The notes below the pieces were generated by a model. The model was not told the DNA's origin, did no database searches, and was given only the letters and a program-made list of their open reading frames with translations. From NCBI GenBank assembly GCA_002299975.1, contig DBOT01000021.1, forward strand, positions 1 to 5,342: a stretch of 5,342 nucleotides of DNA, in the 5' to 3' direction. A program made the translations under genes and the position numbers. The DNA comes from Lactobacillaceae bacterium UBA639 (GTDB lineage: Bacteria; Bacillota; Bacilli; Lactobacillales; Lactobacillaceae). Within the stretch, counting starts at the first letter, position 1, and each line of letters opens with the position of its first letter. Below, in pieces: positions 1 through 4,651 of the stretch.

Positions 1-267
1 GTGATTGATTGTTCCCCATTTGGCTGCCGGACCGGTTTTCACCTAATCACCTGGGGTGAGCATTCGACCACTGAAGTTGCCAAAGCTCTCAAGTCCTCTT
101 TGGAAGAGATTGCCTACAAGACCAAGTGGGAGGACGTTCAGGGGACGACAATCGAGTCCTGCGGGAACTACCGGGACCACTCCCTCTTCTCTGCTAAGGA
201 ATGGTCTAAGAAGATCCTCAGCGAAGGGATTTCAGACAAGCCATTTGAACGGCATGTGGTTGACTAA
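1..267 (+). CDS. luxS: S-ribosylhomocysteine lyase (LuxS), 3' part, 5' end cut by the window edge
   Basis: LuxS is a cytoplasmic metalloenzyme that cleaves S-ribosylhomocysteine to homocysteine and DPD, the precursor of autoinducer-2, within the activated methyl cycle. The 88 visible codons are the C-terminal part of a protein usually about 155-160 residues long, so roughly 70 residues lie upstream. The fragment carries [12 protein letters not shown], whose Cys (fragment residue 9) matches the catalytic Cys84 of the B. subtilis enzyme. It also carries [17 protein letters not shown], whose Cys (residue 54) matches the third metal ligand, Cys126. The HxxEH metal-binding pair falls outside the window. 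The GTG at position 1 is in frame but should be read as an internal valine, not a start. The protein ends in the usual ERHVVD. The MetQ-like gene starts 31 nt downstream on the same strand with no terminator between them, so co-transcription is likely. Family assignment is secure. Confidence 0.96.
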   Translation: MIDCSPFGCRTGFHLITWGEHSTTEVAKALKSSLEEIAYKTKWEDVQGTTIESCGNYRDHSLFSAKEWSKKILSEGISDKPFERHVVD

Positions 268-298
268 GCAGAAAGGCATAAGAGAGGAGCGGGTTTCA

Positions 299-1168
299 AT
301 GCGTAAATCAAGAAAGCGACGCACAATCTGGTGGTGGGTGATCGGGATTATTATCGTGATCGCCGCTGGGCTTGGCCTAAGTAGTGCCGCCAACGGGGGA
401 CCACTGGGAAGAAGGACTATCACCTTAGGAACAATCGGTCCCGATGTGCAGATTTGGCAGTACATAGCCAAGTCAGACCAGGCCAAGAAGGCGGGGCTGA
501 AGATTCGGGTGAAGAGCTTTACCGACCCGGTTGCCTTGAACAAGGCCACTGCTAACGGTGAGATCGATGTCAATGCCTTCCAATCTTGGTCTTACTTGCA
601 GACCTATAATAAGGAAAATAAAAAGGCACCACTGGCTGCTTTAGGAACTACCTACCTGGAACCCATGGGGATCTACTCAGATCGCTACCATCGCCTGAGT
701 CAGGTGCCTGACGGGGCCACAGTTGCCATCGCCAACAACCCGGCTAACACTGCCCGGGGTCTGCTCCTCCTGAAGAGTGCTGGTCTGATCACGCTGAAGA
801 AGAACTTTGGCCCAACGACCGGGACGGAAGGGATTGCCTCTAATCCAAAGAATCTGAAGTTCAAGGAAATCGACGATACAACTGGTCCCCGGGTGCTGAA
901 ATCCACTGATCTGGTTCTGATTGGGAACACAATCGCCCTGACTGGTCACTTAAACGTACTTAAAGACTCGATCTATCATGAAAAGGTTGACCAGAGTACG
1001 AAGAACAACATCAATGTCATCGCCACGGCCAAAAAGAACCGGCACAACAAGAATTACCAGAAGTTGGTAACCCTTTACCACAACCAACAGATTCAGCAAT
1101 GGATCAAGAAGAAGTACCAGGGAACGAAGGTTAACGTTGATAAGCCACTGGGCTACCTTGCTAATTAA
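299..1168 (+). CDS. MetQ/NlpA-family ABC transporter substrate-binding protein, no lipobox cysteine
   Basis: This 289-residue protein belongs to the NlpA/MetQ (Lipoprotein_9) family, the extracytoplasmic binding component of methionine-type ABC importers. Family landmarks in order are a basic N-terminus (RKSRKRR), a hydrophobic segment at about 10-30, the domain start ITLGTIGPDVQIWQYI (41-56), FTDPVALNKATANGEIDVNAFQ (74-95), LEPMGIYS (120-127), the NNPANTARGLLLL ligand-loop region (146-158) with its conserved Arg, and DLVLIGNTIAL (204-214) with its conserved Asn. The whole protein lacks cysteine, so it cannot be lipidated. It is probably held by an uncleaved N-terminal helix or released by signal peptidase I. 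In AFQSWSYL, Ser-Trp replaces the His-Lys usual in methionine-specific members, so the ligand may differ. ATG at 299 is chosen because AGGAG at 285-289 lies 9 nt upstream. The frame stays open back into luxS, but that part is only an overlap. Pairing with luxS supports a methionine/sulfur role, but no MetN ATPase or MetI permease gene is nearby. Family is sure; substrate is inference. Confidence 0.9.
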   Translation: MRKSRKRRTIWWWVIGIIIVIAAGLGLSSAANGGPLGRRTITLGTIGPDVQIWQYIAKSDQAKKAGLKIRVKSFTDPVALNKATANGEIDVNAFQSWSYLQTYNKENKKAPLAALGTTYLEPMGIYSDRYHRLSQVPDGATVAIANNPANTARGLLLLKSAGLITLKKNFGPTTGTEGIASNPKNLKFKEIDDTTGPRVLKSTDLVLIGNTIALTGHLNVLKDSIYHEKVDQSTKNNINVIATAKKNRHNKNYQKLVTLYHNQQIQQWIKKKYQGTKVNVDKPLGYLAN

Positions 1169-1180
1169 GGGGTTGATAGA

Positions 1181-1294
1181 ATGAATATCGCACGCCACCT
1201 TGATACAAATTTATTGGAGATTAAATCAGCAACGAAAACGGATAAGAAGCGGTCACGAATATGGCACGGCTGGTTAGCCTACCTGTTTAGCTAA
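1181..1294 (+). CDS. possible 37-residue small ORF at the end of the luxS-metQ unit
   Basis: An ATG at 1181 opens a 37-codon frame ending in TAA at 1292-1294. AAGGGG at 1167-1172, overlapping the preceding stop codon, lies 8 nt upstream of the ATG, which is good ribosome-site spacing. The start is 12 nt after the MetQ-like gene, and the intrinsic terminator begins 14 nt after the stop, so the ORF fits inside the same transcript. The peptide begins MNIARHLDTNLLEIK, has a basic middle (KTDKKRSR) and a short hydrophobic, aromatic end (IWHGWLAYLFS). I recognise no family. It may be a genuine small protein, a leaderless basic peptide that associates with the membrane, or the stump of a once longer third gene, such as a transporter component lost by deletion. 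The well-placed ribosome site is the main support. Confidence 0.45.
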   Translation: MNIARHLDTNLLEIKSATKTDKKRSRIWHGWLAYLFS

Positions 1295-1308
1295 AGTGAA
1301 TGTGATTA

Positions 1309-1348
1309 AAGTCGTTTGGTGAGCAATTTTCTTGCCAGACGGCTTTTT
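1309..1348 (+). terminator. Rho-independent terminator of the luxS-metQ operon
   Basis: Positions 1309-1323 (AAGTCGTTTGGTGAG) pair along all 15 bases with 1331-1345 (CTTGCCAGACGGCTT), counting four G-U wobbles, around the 7-nt loop CAATTTT. TTTTT at 1344-1348 and further AT-rich sequence follow. This is a classic intrinsic terminator for the plus-strand genes. On the minus strand no T-run follows the hairpin. Confidence 0.88.
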
Positions 1349-1364
1349 AATTAATTTTGTACAT

Positions 1365-1390
1365 TTTAGTTGAAATTTACTTTAACTAAA
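1365..1390. repeat. AT-rich imperfect inverted repeat between convergent terminators
   Basis: TTTAGTTGAAA (1365-1375) and TTTAACTAAA (1381-1390) form an inverted repeat with one extra G in the left arm and the 5-nt spacer TTTAC. It lies between two convergent terminators and has no T-run of its own fit for termination. Its outer half-sites TTAGTT/AACTAA resemble those of the near-palindrome at the marR promoter (3304-3319), but the spacing differs (12 versus 4 nt). It may simply add structure to readthrough transcripts. Function unknown. Confidence 0.35.
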
Positions 1391-1398
1391 GTCAAAAC

Positions 1399-1426
1399 AA
1401 AAAAGAACTCCTAAAAAGGAATCCTC
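1399..1426 (-). terminator. Rho-independent terminator of the marR-MFS operon
   Basis: Read on the minus strand, GAGGATTCCT (1426-1417) pairs over ten positions, wobbles included, with AGGAGTTCTT (1412-1403) around a TTTT loop. A run of six T follows (1404-1399), partly overlapping the stem. It begins 5 nt after the MFS stop codon, the expected place for the operon end. Confidence 0.75.
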
Positions 1427-1431
1427 AAAAA

Positions 1432-2823
1432 TCATTTCAGACGCTGCGGGACAAACCGCAATACTGCAATCACAATCATCACTACGAAGACTAGCATCAA
1501 AATAAATGCATGCTGCGTCCCGAGTGCGGTTGCGGCGGCAGTCTTTCCAACCCCGACCTGGCTCTTCGCAACAATCATTGCGACTAATGAAGTTCCCATT
1601 GAACCGGCAAATTGTTGCAAGGTGTTAAGAATAGCGTTCCCTTGAGTTTGTTTATTCTGCGGAAGGCTGCCCAAGGCACTGGTCATCACGGTACCCATCA
1701 ATGATCCCATGCCACTCATGTAAAGAATATAGACGAGCGCAATGGCTAGGTTGCTCATGGCAGGGGAGAAAAGCGTAAAGATCAGAATGGAGACCGTCAT
1801 GAGAATGCTGCCACTTAGTACCGGCCTTTTCGGACCATACTGATCGAGCAGCCGACCGCCGATGGGTGCAAACAGGGCACCACAGAAACCCGCTGGCATC
1901 ACAACTAGTCCCGCGAGCAGGGCGGTGTTGTGATTAACTAATTGAATGTAATTAGGAAGCAGGAAAGCGAAACCGAGAGAGCACATCTGGGTGAGGAAGA
2001 AGATCAGCACGTGACCAGCAAAACGGTGGTTACCAAAGAGCCGGAAATCCAAGATCGGGGTGGCAATGTTAAGCGAGCGCCAACTCAGCAGGCCCATGGC
2101 AATTAACCCAATTAGAATTGCGCCACCGACTGACCAGCTTTGTAATGGCAATGTTGCCAGGTTACTGAAGCCGACAACCAGGCCAGTGAACATCACGGCA
2201 ATTAGCAGACAACTTAGAATATCGAAGTGCTGACGAACCGGAGCTGCTTTTTGCTGAATTCCCCACATGCCAAGTAACAATGATACCAATAAGAAGGGAA
2301 GGAGAATGTAAAAGATCCAGCGCCAGCCCAGACTGGAGACGATAATCCCCCCGAAGGTTGGACCGACCGCGGGGGCAATTCCCGTGATCAGGTTTCCAAA
2401 GCCCATCATCAGACCGATTCGTTGCCGGGGAACTTGCTCCATAATGATGTTAAACATTAGCGGCAACGAAATTCCAGTTCCCAGTCCCTGGATCAATCGT
2501 CCAGTCAACAGAATCGGGAAGGTGGGGGCAAGGGCATCGATAATAACCCCTAAAATGAAGAAAGTAACGGCGGTTAGGAAAAGGGGCTTAGTCCGAAAAG
2601 ATCGTTTCAAAAGCGCCGACAAAGGAACAATAATTGCTACAACCAGCAAATAGATCGAGGTCATCCATTGGACCACGTTGGTCGTCACACTGAACTCAGT
2701 CATTAATTTGGGGAAGGAGACGTTCATGGCGGTTTCGACAATCACCCCACAAAACGACAATAGTCCGGTAGCAATAACTGCAGCGATGACCTTAGGCGGG
2801 ATCTTAACACTATTATCTGTCAT
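1432..2823 (-). CDS. multidrug efflux MFS transporter, DHA2 (14-TM, EmrB/QacA-type) family
   Basis: This 463-residue polytopic membrane protein is of the length and pattern of DHA2-family drug:proton antiporters, which expel hydrophobic or cationic compounds using the proton gradient. In order it shows a TM1 with VETAMNVSFPKLM (29-41), the family's LDxTIVNVALP-like segment with Glu in place of the usual Asp. Next come a degenerate loop 2-3 motif A (LLKRSFRTKP, 71-80), motif B LTGRLIQGLGTG (106-117) with Arg109, and the antiporter motif C GIAPAVGPTFGG (148-159). About 14 hydrophobic segments extend to a short basic tail (RFVPQRLK). The ATG at 2823 is preceded by GAGGAGG (2840-2834) at 10 nt, lying inside the end of marR. 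The 2-nt gap to marR implies a single mRNA, probably with coupled translation. The MarR neighbour suggests induction by a substrate of the pump. The actual substrate cannot be read from the sequence; a lincomycin/LmrB-like specificity is possible but unproven. No frameshift or truncation is seen. Confidence 0.93.
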   Translation of the reverse strand: MTDNSVKIPPKVIAAVIATGLLSFCGVIVETAMNVSFPKLMTEFSVTTNVVQWMTSIYLLVVAIIVPLSALLKRSFRTKPLFLTAVTFFILGVIIDALAPTFPILLTGRLIQGLGTGISLPLMFNIIMEQVPRQRIGLMMGFGNLITGIAPAVGPTFGGIIVSSLGWRWIFYILLPFLLVSLLLGMWGIQQKAAPVRQHFDILSCLLIAVMFTGLVVGFSNLATLPLQSWSVGGAILIGLIAMGLLSWRSLNIATPILDFRLFGNHRFAGHVLIFFLTQMCSLGFAFLLPNYIQLVNHNTALLAGLVVMPAGFCGALFAPIGGRLLDQYGPKRPVLSGSILMTVSILIFTLFSPAMSNLAIALVYILYMSGMGSLMGTVMTSALGSLPQNKQTQGNAILNTLQQFAGSMGTSLVAMIVAKSQVGVGKTAAATALGTQHAFILMLVFVVMIVIAVLRFVPQRLK

Positions 2824-2825
2824 GT

Positions 2826-3251
2826 TTAGTCAGCCTCCTCAATGTATTGCAGTACTCGTGCAACCGTTGTAAGTTCGTCCGTTGAGAATCGATCGGTTAA
2901 TCGCTTTTCCTGATCACTAATATAGTTGTGGACGATTGGGACTAGCTGACGGGCGTTGCTTGTCAGCTGGACCTGTCGCCTGCGCCGGTCGTGAGGATCG
3001 ATAATGCGCTGGATCAAGGAACGCTTTTCCATTCGCTGGAGGATAATCGTGGTGGTTGAACGGCGAATGTTAAATTCATTTTCAATCGCTTTCTGGTCGG
3101 CAGCCATGGCTTCTTGGCGACTTAGGTAATCGATAATGTTCATCTGATTGCCAGTCAGACCATTCTGCCGGGCAAAGTCATTCATCTGCCGGGTGAGACT
3201 GACATCTGCACGTTTAATCAGTCGGCCAATGTTAATCATTTGATTAGTCAT
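2826..3251 (-). CDS. MarR-family transcriptional regulator
   Basis: A 141-residue winged helix-turn-helix repressor of the MarR family, which bind palindromic DNA as dimers and release it on binding a small molecule. Helices flank a central wHTH: NQMNIIDYLSRQ (35-46), a recognition-helix region NIRRSTTTIILQRMEKRSLI (61-80) and a basic wing DPHDRRRRQVQLT (85-97). The C-terminal helices after 100 form the dimer interface in this family. There is no cysteine, so an OhrR-type thiol switch is excluded and a ligand-binding mode is more likely. ATG at 3251 is preferred: AGGAG (3263-3259) sits 7 nt upstream. A TTG at 3269 is also in frame but lies upstream of that ribosome site, which it would translate through. 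The gene is first in an operon with the MFS exporter and probably represses itself and the pump through the palindrome overlapping its promoter. Confidence 0.93.
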   Translation of the reverse strand: MTNQMINIGRLIKRADVSLTRQMNDFARQNGLTGNQMNIIDYLSRQEAMAADQKAIENEFNIRRSTTTIILQRMEKRSLIQRIIDPHDRRRRQVQLTSNARQLVPIVHNYISDQEKRLTDRFSTDELTTVARVLQYIEEAD

Positions 3252-3285
3252 TTCATTACTCCTTTTCAAAGATCATTCGGTATGC

Positions 3286-3314
3286 ATTATATTCAGATAA
3301 TTGTTAGCTGTCAA
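3286..3314 (-). promoter_or_regulatory. consensus sigma-A promoter of the marR-MFS operon
   Basis: On the minus strand TTGACA (3314-3309) and TATAAT (3291-3286) are separated by exactly 17 nt, a perfect match to the sigma-A/sigma-70 consensus. The predicted transcription start is near 3279, which gives a leader of about 28 nt containing the AGGAG for marR. Such a strong promoter makes sense for an operon held down by a repressor. Confidence 0.9.
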
Positions 3315-3319
3315 ACTAA
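3304..3319. promoter_or_regulatory. candidate MarR operator overlapping the -35 box
   Basis: Read on the minus strand, TTAGTT-TGAC-AGCTAA is a 16-bp near-palindrome with 5 of 6 arm positions matching. It fully covers the TTGACA box, so a bound dimer would block RNA polymerase. MarR proteins typically bind palindromes of about this size in their own promoters. Assignment to this MarR is inference from position and symmetry. Confidence 0.55.
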
Positions 3320-3330
3320 TTTTCCTGTAT

Positions 3331-3356
3331 AAAAAAAGCCAGTCATCTTTGACTGG
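3331..3356 (-). terminator. Rho-independent terminator after the small membrane protein gene
   Basis: On the minus strand CCAGTC (3356-3351) and GACTGG (3344-3339) form a perfect 6-bp stem around a 6-nt loop (AAAGAT). A C and seven T (3337-3331) follow. It begins 11 nt after the stop of the 102-residue protein and ends about 12 nt before the near-palindrome at the marR promoter, so it insulates the efflux operon from upstream transcription. Confidence 0.88.
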
Positions 3357-3367
3357 TCCTTTTCATC

Positions 3368-3676
3368 TTATTTGTTAATTTTTTGAACGTAATCACGAGC
3401 GTTATAGAGTTCGTAGACTACCCAAGTTTCGATCAGGGTAATTACACAAATTACCAGCATCGTGTAGACATCAGGAAGAATGAATAGCAAGAACAGGAAG
3501 ATCCAGGAGATCCAGCTCCACATATTCTCGATCTTGATAATTCGCTGAACGCGCTTGGTAGGCGTGACCCGACCAGAATTAACAAAAACATTTCTGATCT
3601 GGGCAAAGTAGCGGATTTCAAAGAAACTTTCTACGATAAAGATAATCGTCAGGACGGTGAGAAAAATTTGTTCCAT
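3368..3676 (-). CDS. small three-helix membrane protein of unknown function
   Basis: A 102-residue protein that I do not recognise. Its hydrophobicity pattern suggests three membrane segments: about 3-17 (QIFLTVLTIIFIVES), about 53-68 (WSWISWIFLFLLFILP) and about 71-91 (YTMLVICVITLIETWVVYELY). Between the first and second lies a basic stretch with RVTPTKRVQRIIK (36-48), and the tail ends RDYVQKINK, both probably cytoplasmic. Acidic residues lie near the ends of the helices (E16, E20, E50, D69, E83). The ATG at 3676 has AGGAG (3690-3686) 9 nt upstream. The gene looks monocistronic: a terminator follows it, and the nearest upstream minus-strand gene ends in its own terminator about 300 bases away. 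It is a real gene by ribosome site, hydrophobic pattern and terminator. A regulatory or accessory membrane role is possible, but nothing in the sequence points to one. Confidence 0.82.
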   Translation of the reverse strand: MEQIFLTVLTIIFIVESFFEIRYFAQIRNVFVNSGRVTPTKRVQRIIKIENMWSWISWIFLFLLFILPDVYTMLVICVITLIETWVVYELYNARDYVQKINK

Positions 3677-3711
3677 GATAAATAACTCCTTCGATAATAG
3701 TCATATCAACT

Positions 3712-3740
3712 ACTTTAATGTTCTTTGTCACAATTAGCAA
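3712..3740 (-). promoter_or_regulatory. weak candidate promoter of the small membrane protein gene
   Basis: On the minus strand TTGCTA (3740-3735) and TAAAGT (3717-3712) are 17 nt apart, each matching four of six consensus positions. This is the best-spaced pair I found upstream of the 102-residue ORF, but the region is AT-rich and other -10-like hexamers occur (e.g. TATTAT closer to the gene). Confidence 0.28.
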
Positions 3741-3760
3741 TAATGTTCTGGATGATTTCG

Positions 3761-3778
3761 CTTAATTATCCAATTAAG
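3761..3778. repeat. perfect 7-bp inverted repeat, possible operator
   Basis: CTTAATT (3761-3767) and AATTAAG (3772-3778) are perfect inverted arms around ATCC. The repeat lies in the divergent intergenic region between the small membrane protein gene and the candidate sRNA. It is about 20 nt upstream of the weak minus-strand promoter and 52 nt upstream of the plus-strand -35 box. No T-run follows it on either strand, so it is not a terminator. Operator function is a guess based on symmetry and position. Confidence 0.3.
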
Positions 3779-3830
3779 GTATAGTTATCGTATAATGGAA
3801 TAATTTAACGATTACTTGTGCATTATCCTA

Positions 3831-3859
3831 TTGCCTAAGTAAAAAATGACTGTTACAAT
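3831..3859 (+). promoter_or_regulatory. extended -10 promoter driving the candidate sRNA
   Basis: TTGCCT (3831-3836) and TACAAT (3854-3859) are 17 nt apart on the plus strand. TG at 3851-3852 creates an extended -10 element (TGtTACAAT). Transcription would start near 3866. No protein gene follows on this strand before the terminator at 3893-3941, so the promoter points at a short non-coding transcript. Confidence 0.65.
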
Positions 3860-3865
3860 ACAAAA

Positions 3866-3941
3866 CAGGTAGTGATTGCCTACCTACTTACACGGAGTAG
3901 TCAGTAGAAAGTCCGGACTTTCTACTGGCTGCTTTGTTTTT
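3866..3941 (+). ncRNA. candidate small RNA of about 76 nt, unknown family
   Basis: A well-formed promoter and a very strong intrinsic terminator bracket about 76 nt with no open reading frame worth calling. The predicted RNA has a 5' hairpin, AGGTAG (3867-3872) with CTACCT (3880-3885) and a 7-nt loop TGATTGC. A short linker (about 3886-3892) and a long terminator hairpin follow. CTACT (3884-3888) can alternatively pair with AGTAG (3896-3900) at the base of the terminator, so two mutually exclusive folds are possible. The unit diverges from the small membrane protein gene and converges on the Ser/Thr-rich surface protein gene. I do not recognise it as tRNA, 6S, SRP or any riboswitch. It is too short, and has no downstream plus-strand gene here, to be an obvious leader. 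Trans-acting regulation is possible; targets are unknown. Confidence 0.5.
3893..3941 (+). terminator. exceptionally long intrinsic terminator hairpin
   Basis: CAGTAGAAAGTCC (3902-3914) and GGACTTTCTACTG (3915-3927) are perfect inverted copies with no spacer. Pairing continues outward with wobbles to C3893-G3936, about 22 pairs in all before allowing for the loop. The tract TTTGTTTTT (3933-3941) follows on the plus strand only. The reverse strand lacks a T-run here, so the element serves plus-strand transcription. Confidence 0.8.
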
Positions 3942-3978
3942 AAAATAAAAAGGCGGGTCACAATATCATTAGTGATCC
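3942..3978 (-). terminator. probable terminator of the Ser/Thr-rich protein gene
   Basis: On the minus strand GGATCAC (3978-3972) pairs with GTGACCC (3961-3955) except for one A/C mismatch. Within the loop AAT and ATT can pair further. GCC and the T-rich tract TTTTTATTTT follow. The stem starts inside the TAG stop codon of the gene. It faces the plus-strand terminator of the candidate sRNA back to back, with adjoining A/T tracts. Confidence 0.65.
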
Positions 3979-4592
3979 TAGACAAGAGTGTTAAAGATGA
4001 CGACGATTGTTGGTACCCAGACCAATGAGGCAACCCCACCGGTCATCGCCAAAGCCTTTTTACTTACTTGTGGAATTAGGGCAATCTTTTGGTTGAGATT
4101 TTGAGCAGTAATCCGTTTAGCACTATTAGGTGTGGTAAGGGTAATTTTCTTTGTCCCCTTAGCTTTCGCAACATTATTGTTTTGGGGTGTTGTGGTTTGG
4201 TCAGTTGACTGCTGGTTGCTGGCAACCGAGACGGCTACAGTTGCTGTGGCTTGTTTATCATTATTAGATGGTGTAGTGCTACTTGAGTTAGTGCTATCAG
4301 TGGTAGCGGCTGTACTATTTGTGTTATTAGTAGTGGTTTGACCAGCGCTTGTTGAATTTTGATTAACCTTACTATTCTTAGTATCGGTGTCTGTAGAAGA
4401 AGATTTGTCTGCTGCATTTGCTGAGCTACTGTCCGCATGACTATCATCACTTGGTGTAACGATCTTAGTGCTTTGACTGCTGTCAGTTGCCGTGGTAACA
4501 CGATCAGCAGAGACGGGAGTAGTTAGGATGAGCCCCGCCAATAGGGTAATTCCAATAGTTAAAAGTATTCCAATCTTAAATCGGCTTTTCAT
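3978..4592 (-). CDS. secreted Ser/Thr-rich surface protein with C-terminal hydrophobic segment, function unknown
   Basis: A 204-residue exported protein of no family I can name. Residues 1-29 form a clear signal peptide: basic start MKSRFK, hydrophobic core, and likely signal peptidase I cleavage after VSA. Residues 33-135 are low-complexity, dominated by Ser, Thr, Asn, Asp and Gln, as in the glycosylatable stalk regions of lactobacillar cell-surface proteins. Residues 142-180 are lysine-rich and slightly basic. The C-terminus is hydrophobic (187-204, ASLVWVPTIVVIFNTLV) and is preceded by LAMTGG (181-186), which resembles a sortase LPxTG signal with Ala for Pro. The positively charged tail of a sorting signal is missing. 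ATG at 4592 follows GGAGG (4604-4600) at 7 nt. The gene has its own promoter overlapping the end of the upstream phosphatase gene. Attachment to the wall, membrane retention and free release are all open. Low-complexity sequence makes distant homology calls unreliable. Confidence 0.82.
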   Translation of the reverse strand: MKSRFKIGILLTIGITLLAGLILTTPVSADRVTTATDSSQSTKIVTPSDDSHADSSSANAADKSSSTDTDTKNSKVNQNSTSAGQTTTNNTNSTAATTDSTNSSSTTPSNNDKQATATVAVSVASNQQSTDQTTTPQNNNVAKAKGTKKITLTTPNSAKRITAQNLNQKIALIPQVSKKALAMTGGVASLVWVPTIVVIFNTLV

Positions 4593-4623
4593 GCCAATTC
4601 CTCCAATTTTATTCTCAGTACTA

Positions 4624-4651
4624 ATTATACTGGCCTGTCAAACGTTTTCAA
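4624..4651 (-). promoter_or_regulatory. promoter of the Ser/Thr-rich surface protein gene
   Basis: On the minus strand TTGAAA (4651-4646) and TATAAT (4629-4624) are 16 nt apart, with five and six of six consensus matches. The -35 box overlaps the TGA stop of the upstream PAP2 gene. Transcription would start about 25 nt before the surface protein's start codon, close to its GGAGG site. No terminator separates the two genes, so readthrough from the PAP2 gene may also contribute. Confidence 0.75.

Noticed and set aside
56..298. An 81-codon N-terminal extension of the MetQ-like protein, in frame and overlapping luxS.
   Set aside because: It overlaps conserved luxS coding sequence, and the ATG at 299 has a good AGGAG site and begins a typical basic-hydrophobic export segment.
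3252..3269. A TTG start at 3269 giving a MarR protein six residues longer.
   Set aside because: The TTG precedes the AGGAG, which would then be coding. The ATG at 3251 is 7 nt from that site and is the natural start.
1432..3319. Reading the MarR-MFS pair as a novel defence or resistance system.
   Set aside because: Both proteins fall in common families and the arrangement is a standard regulated efflux operon.
3786..3796. A TATAAT on the plus strand at 3791-3796 as a second promoter for the candidate sRNA.
   Set aside because: No recognisable -35 box lies at 16-18 nt and there is no TG extension. The promoter at 3831-3859 is better and closer.
4132..4501. Open frames overlapping the Ser/Thr-rich gene: plus strand 4132-4341 and another minus-strand frame 4235-4501.
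   Set aside because: They are by-products of the repetitive low-complexity codons. The signal-peptide-bearing frame has the ribosome site, promoter and terminator.
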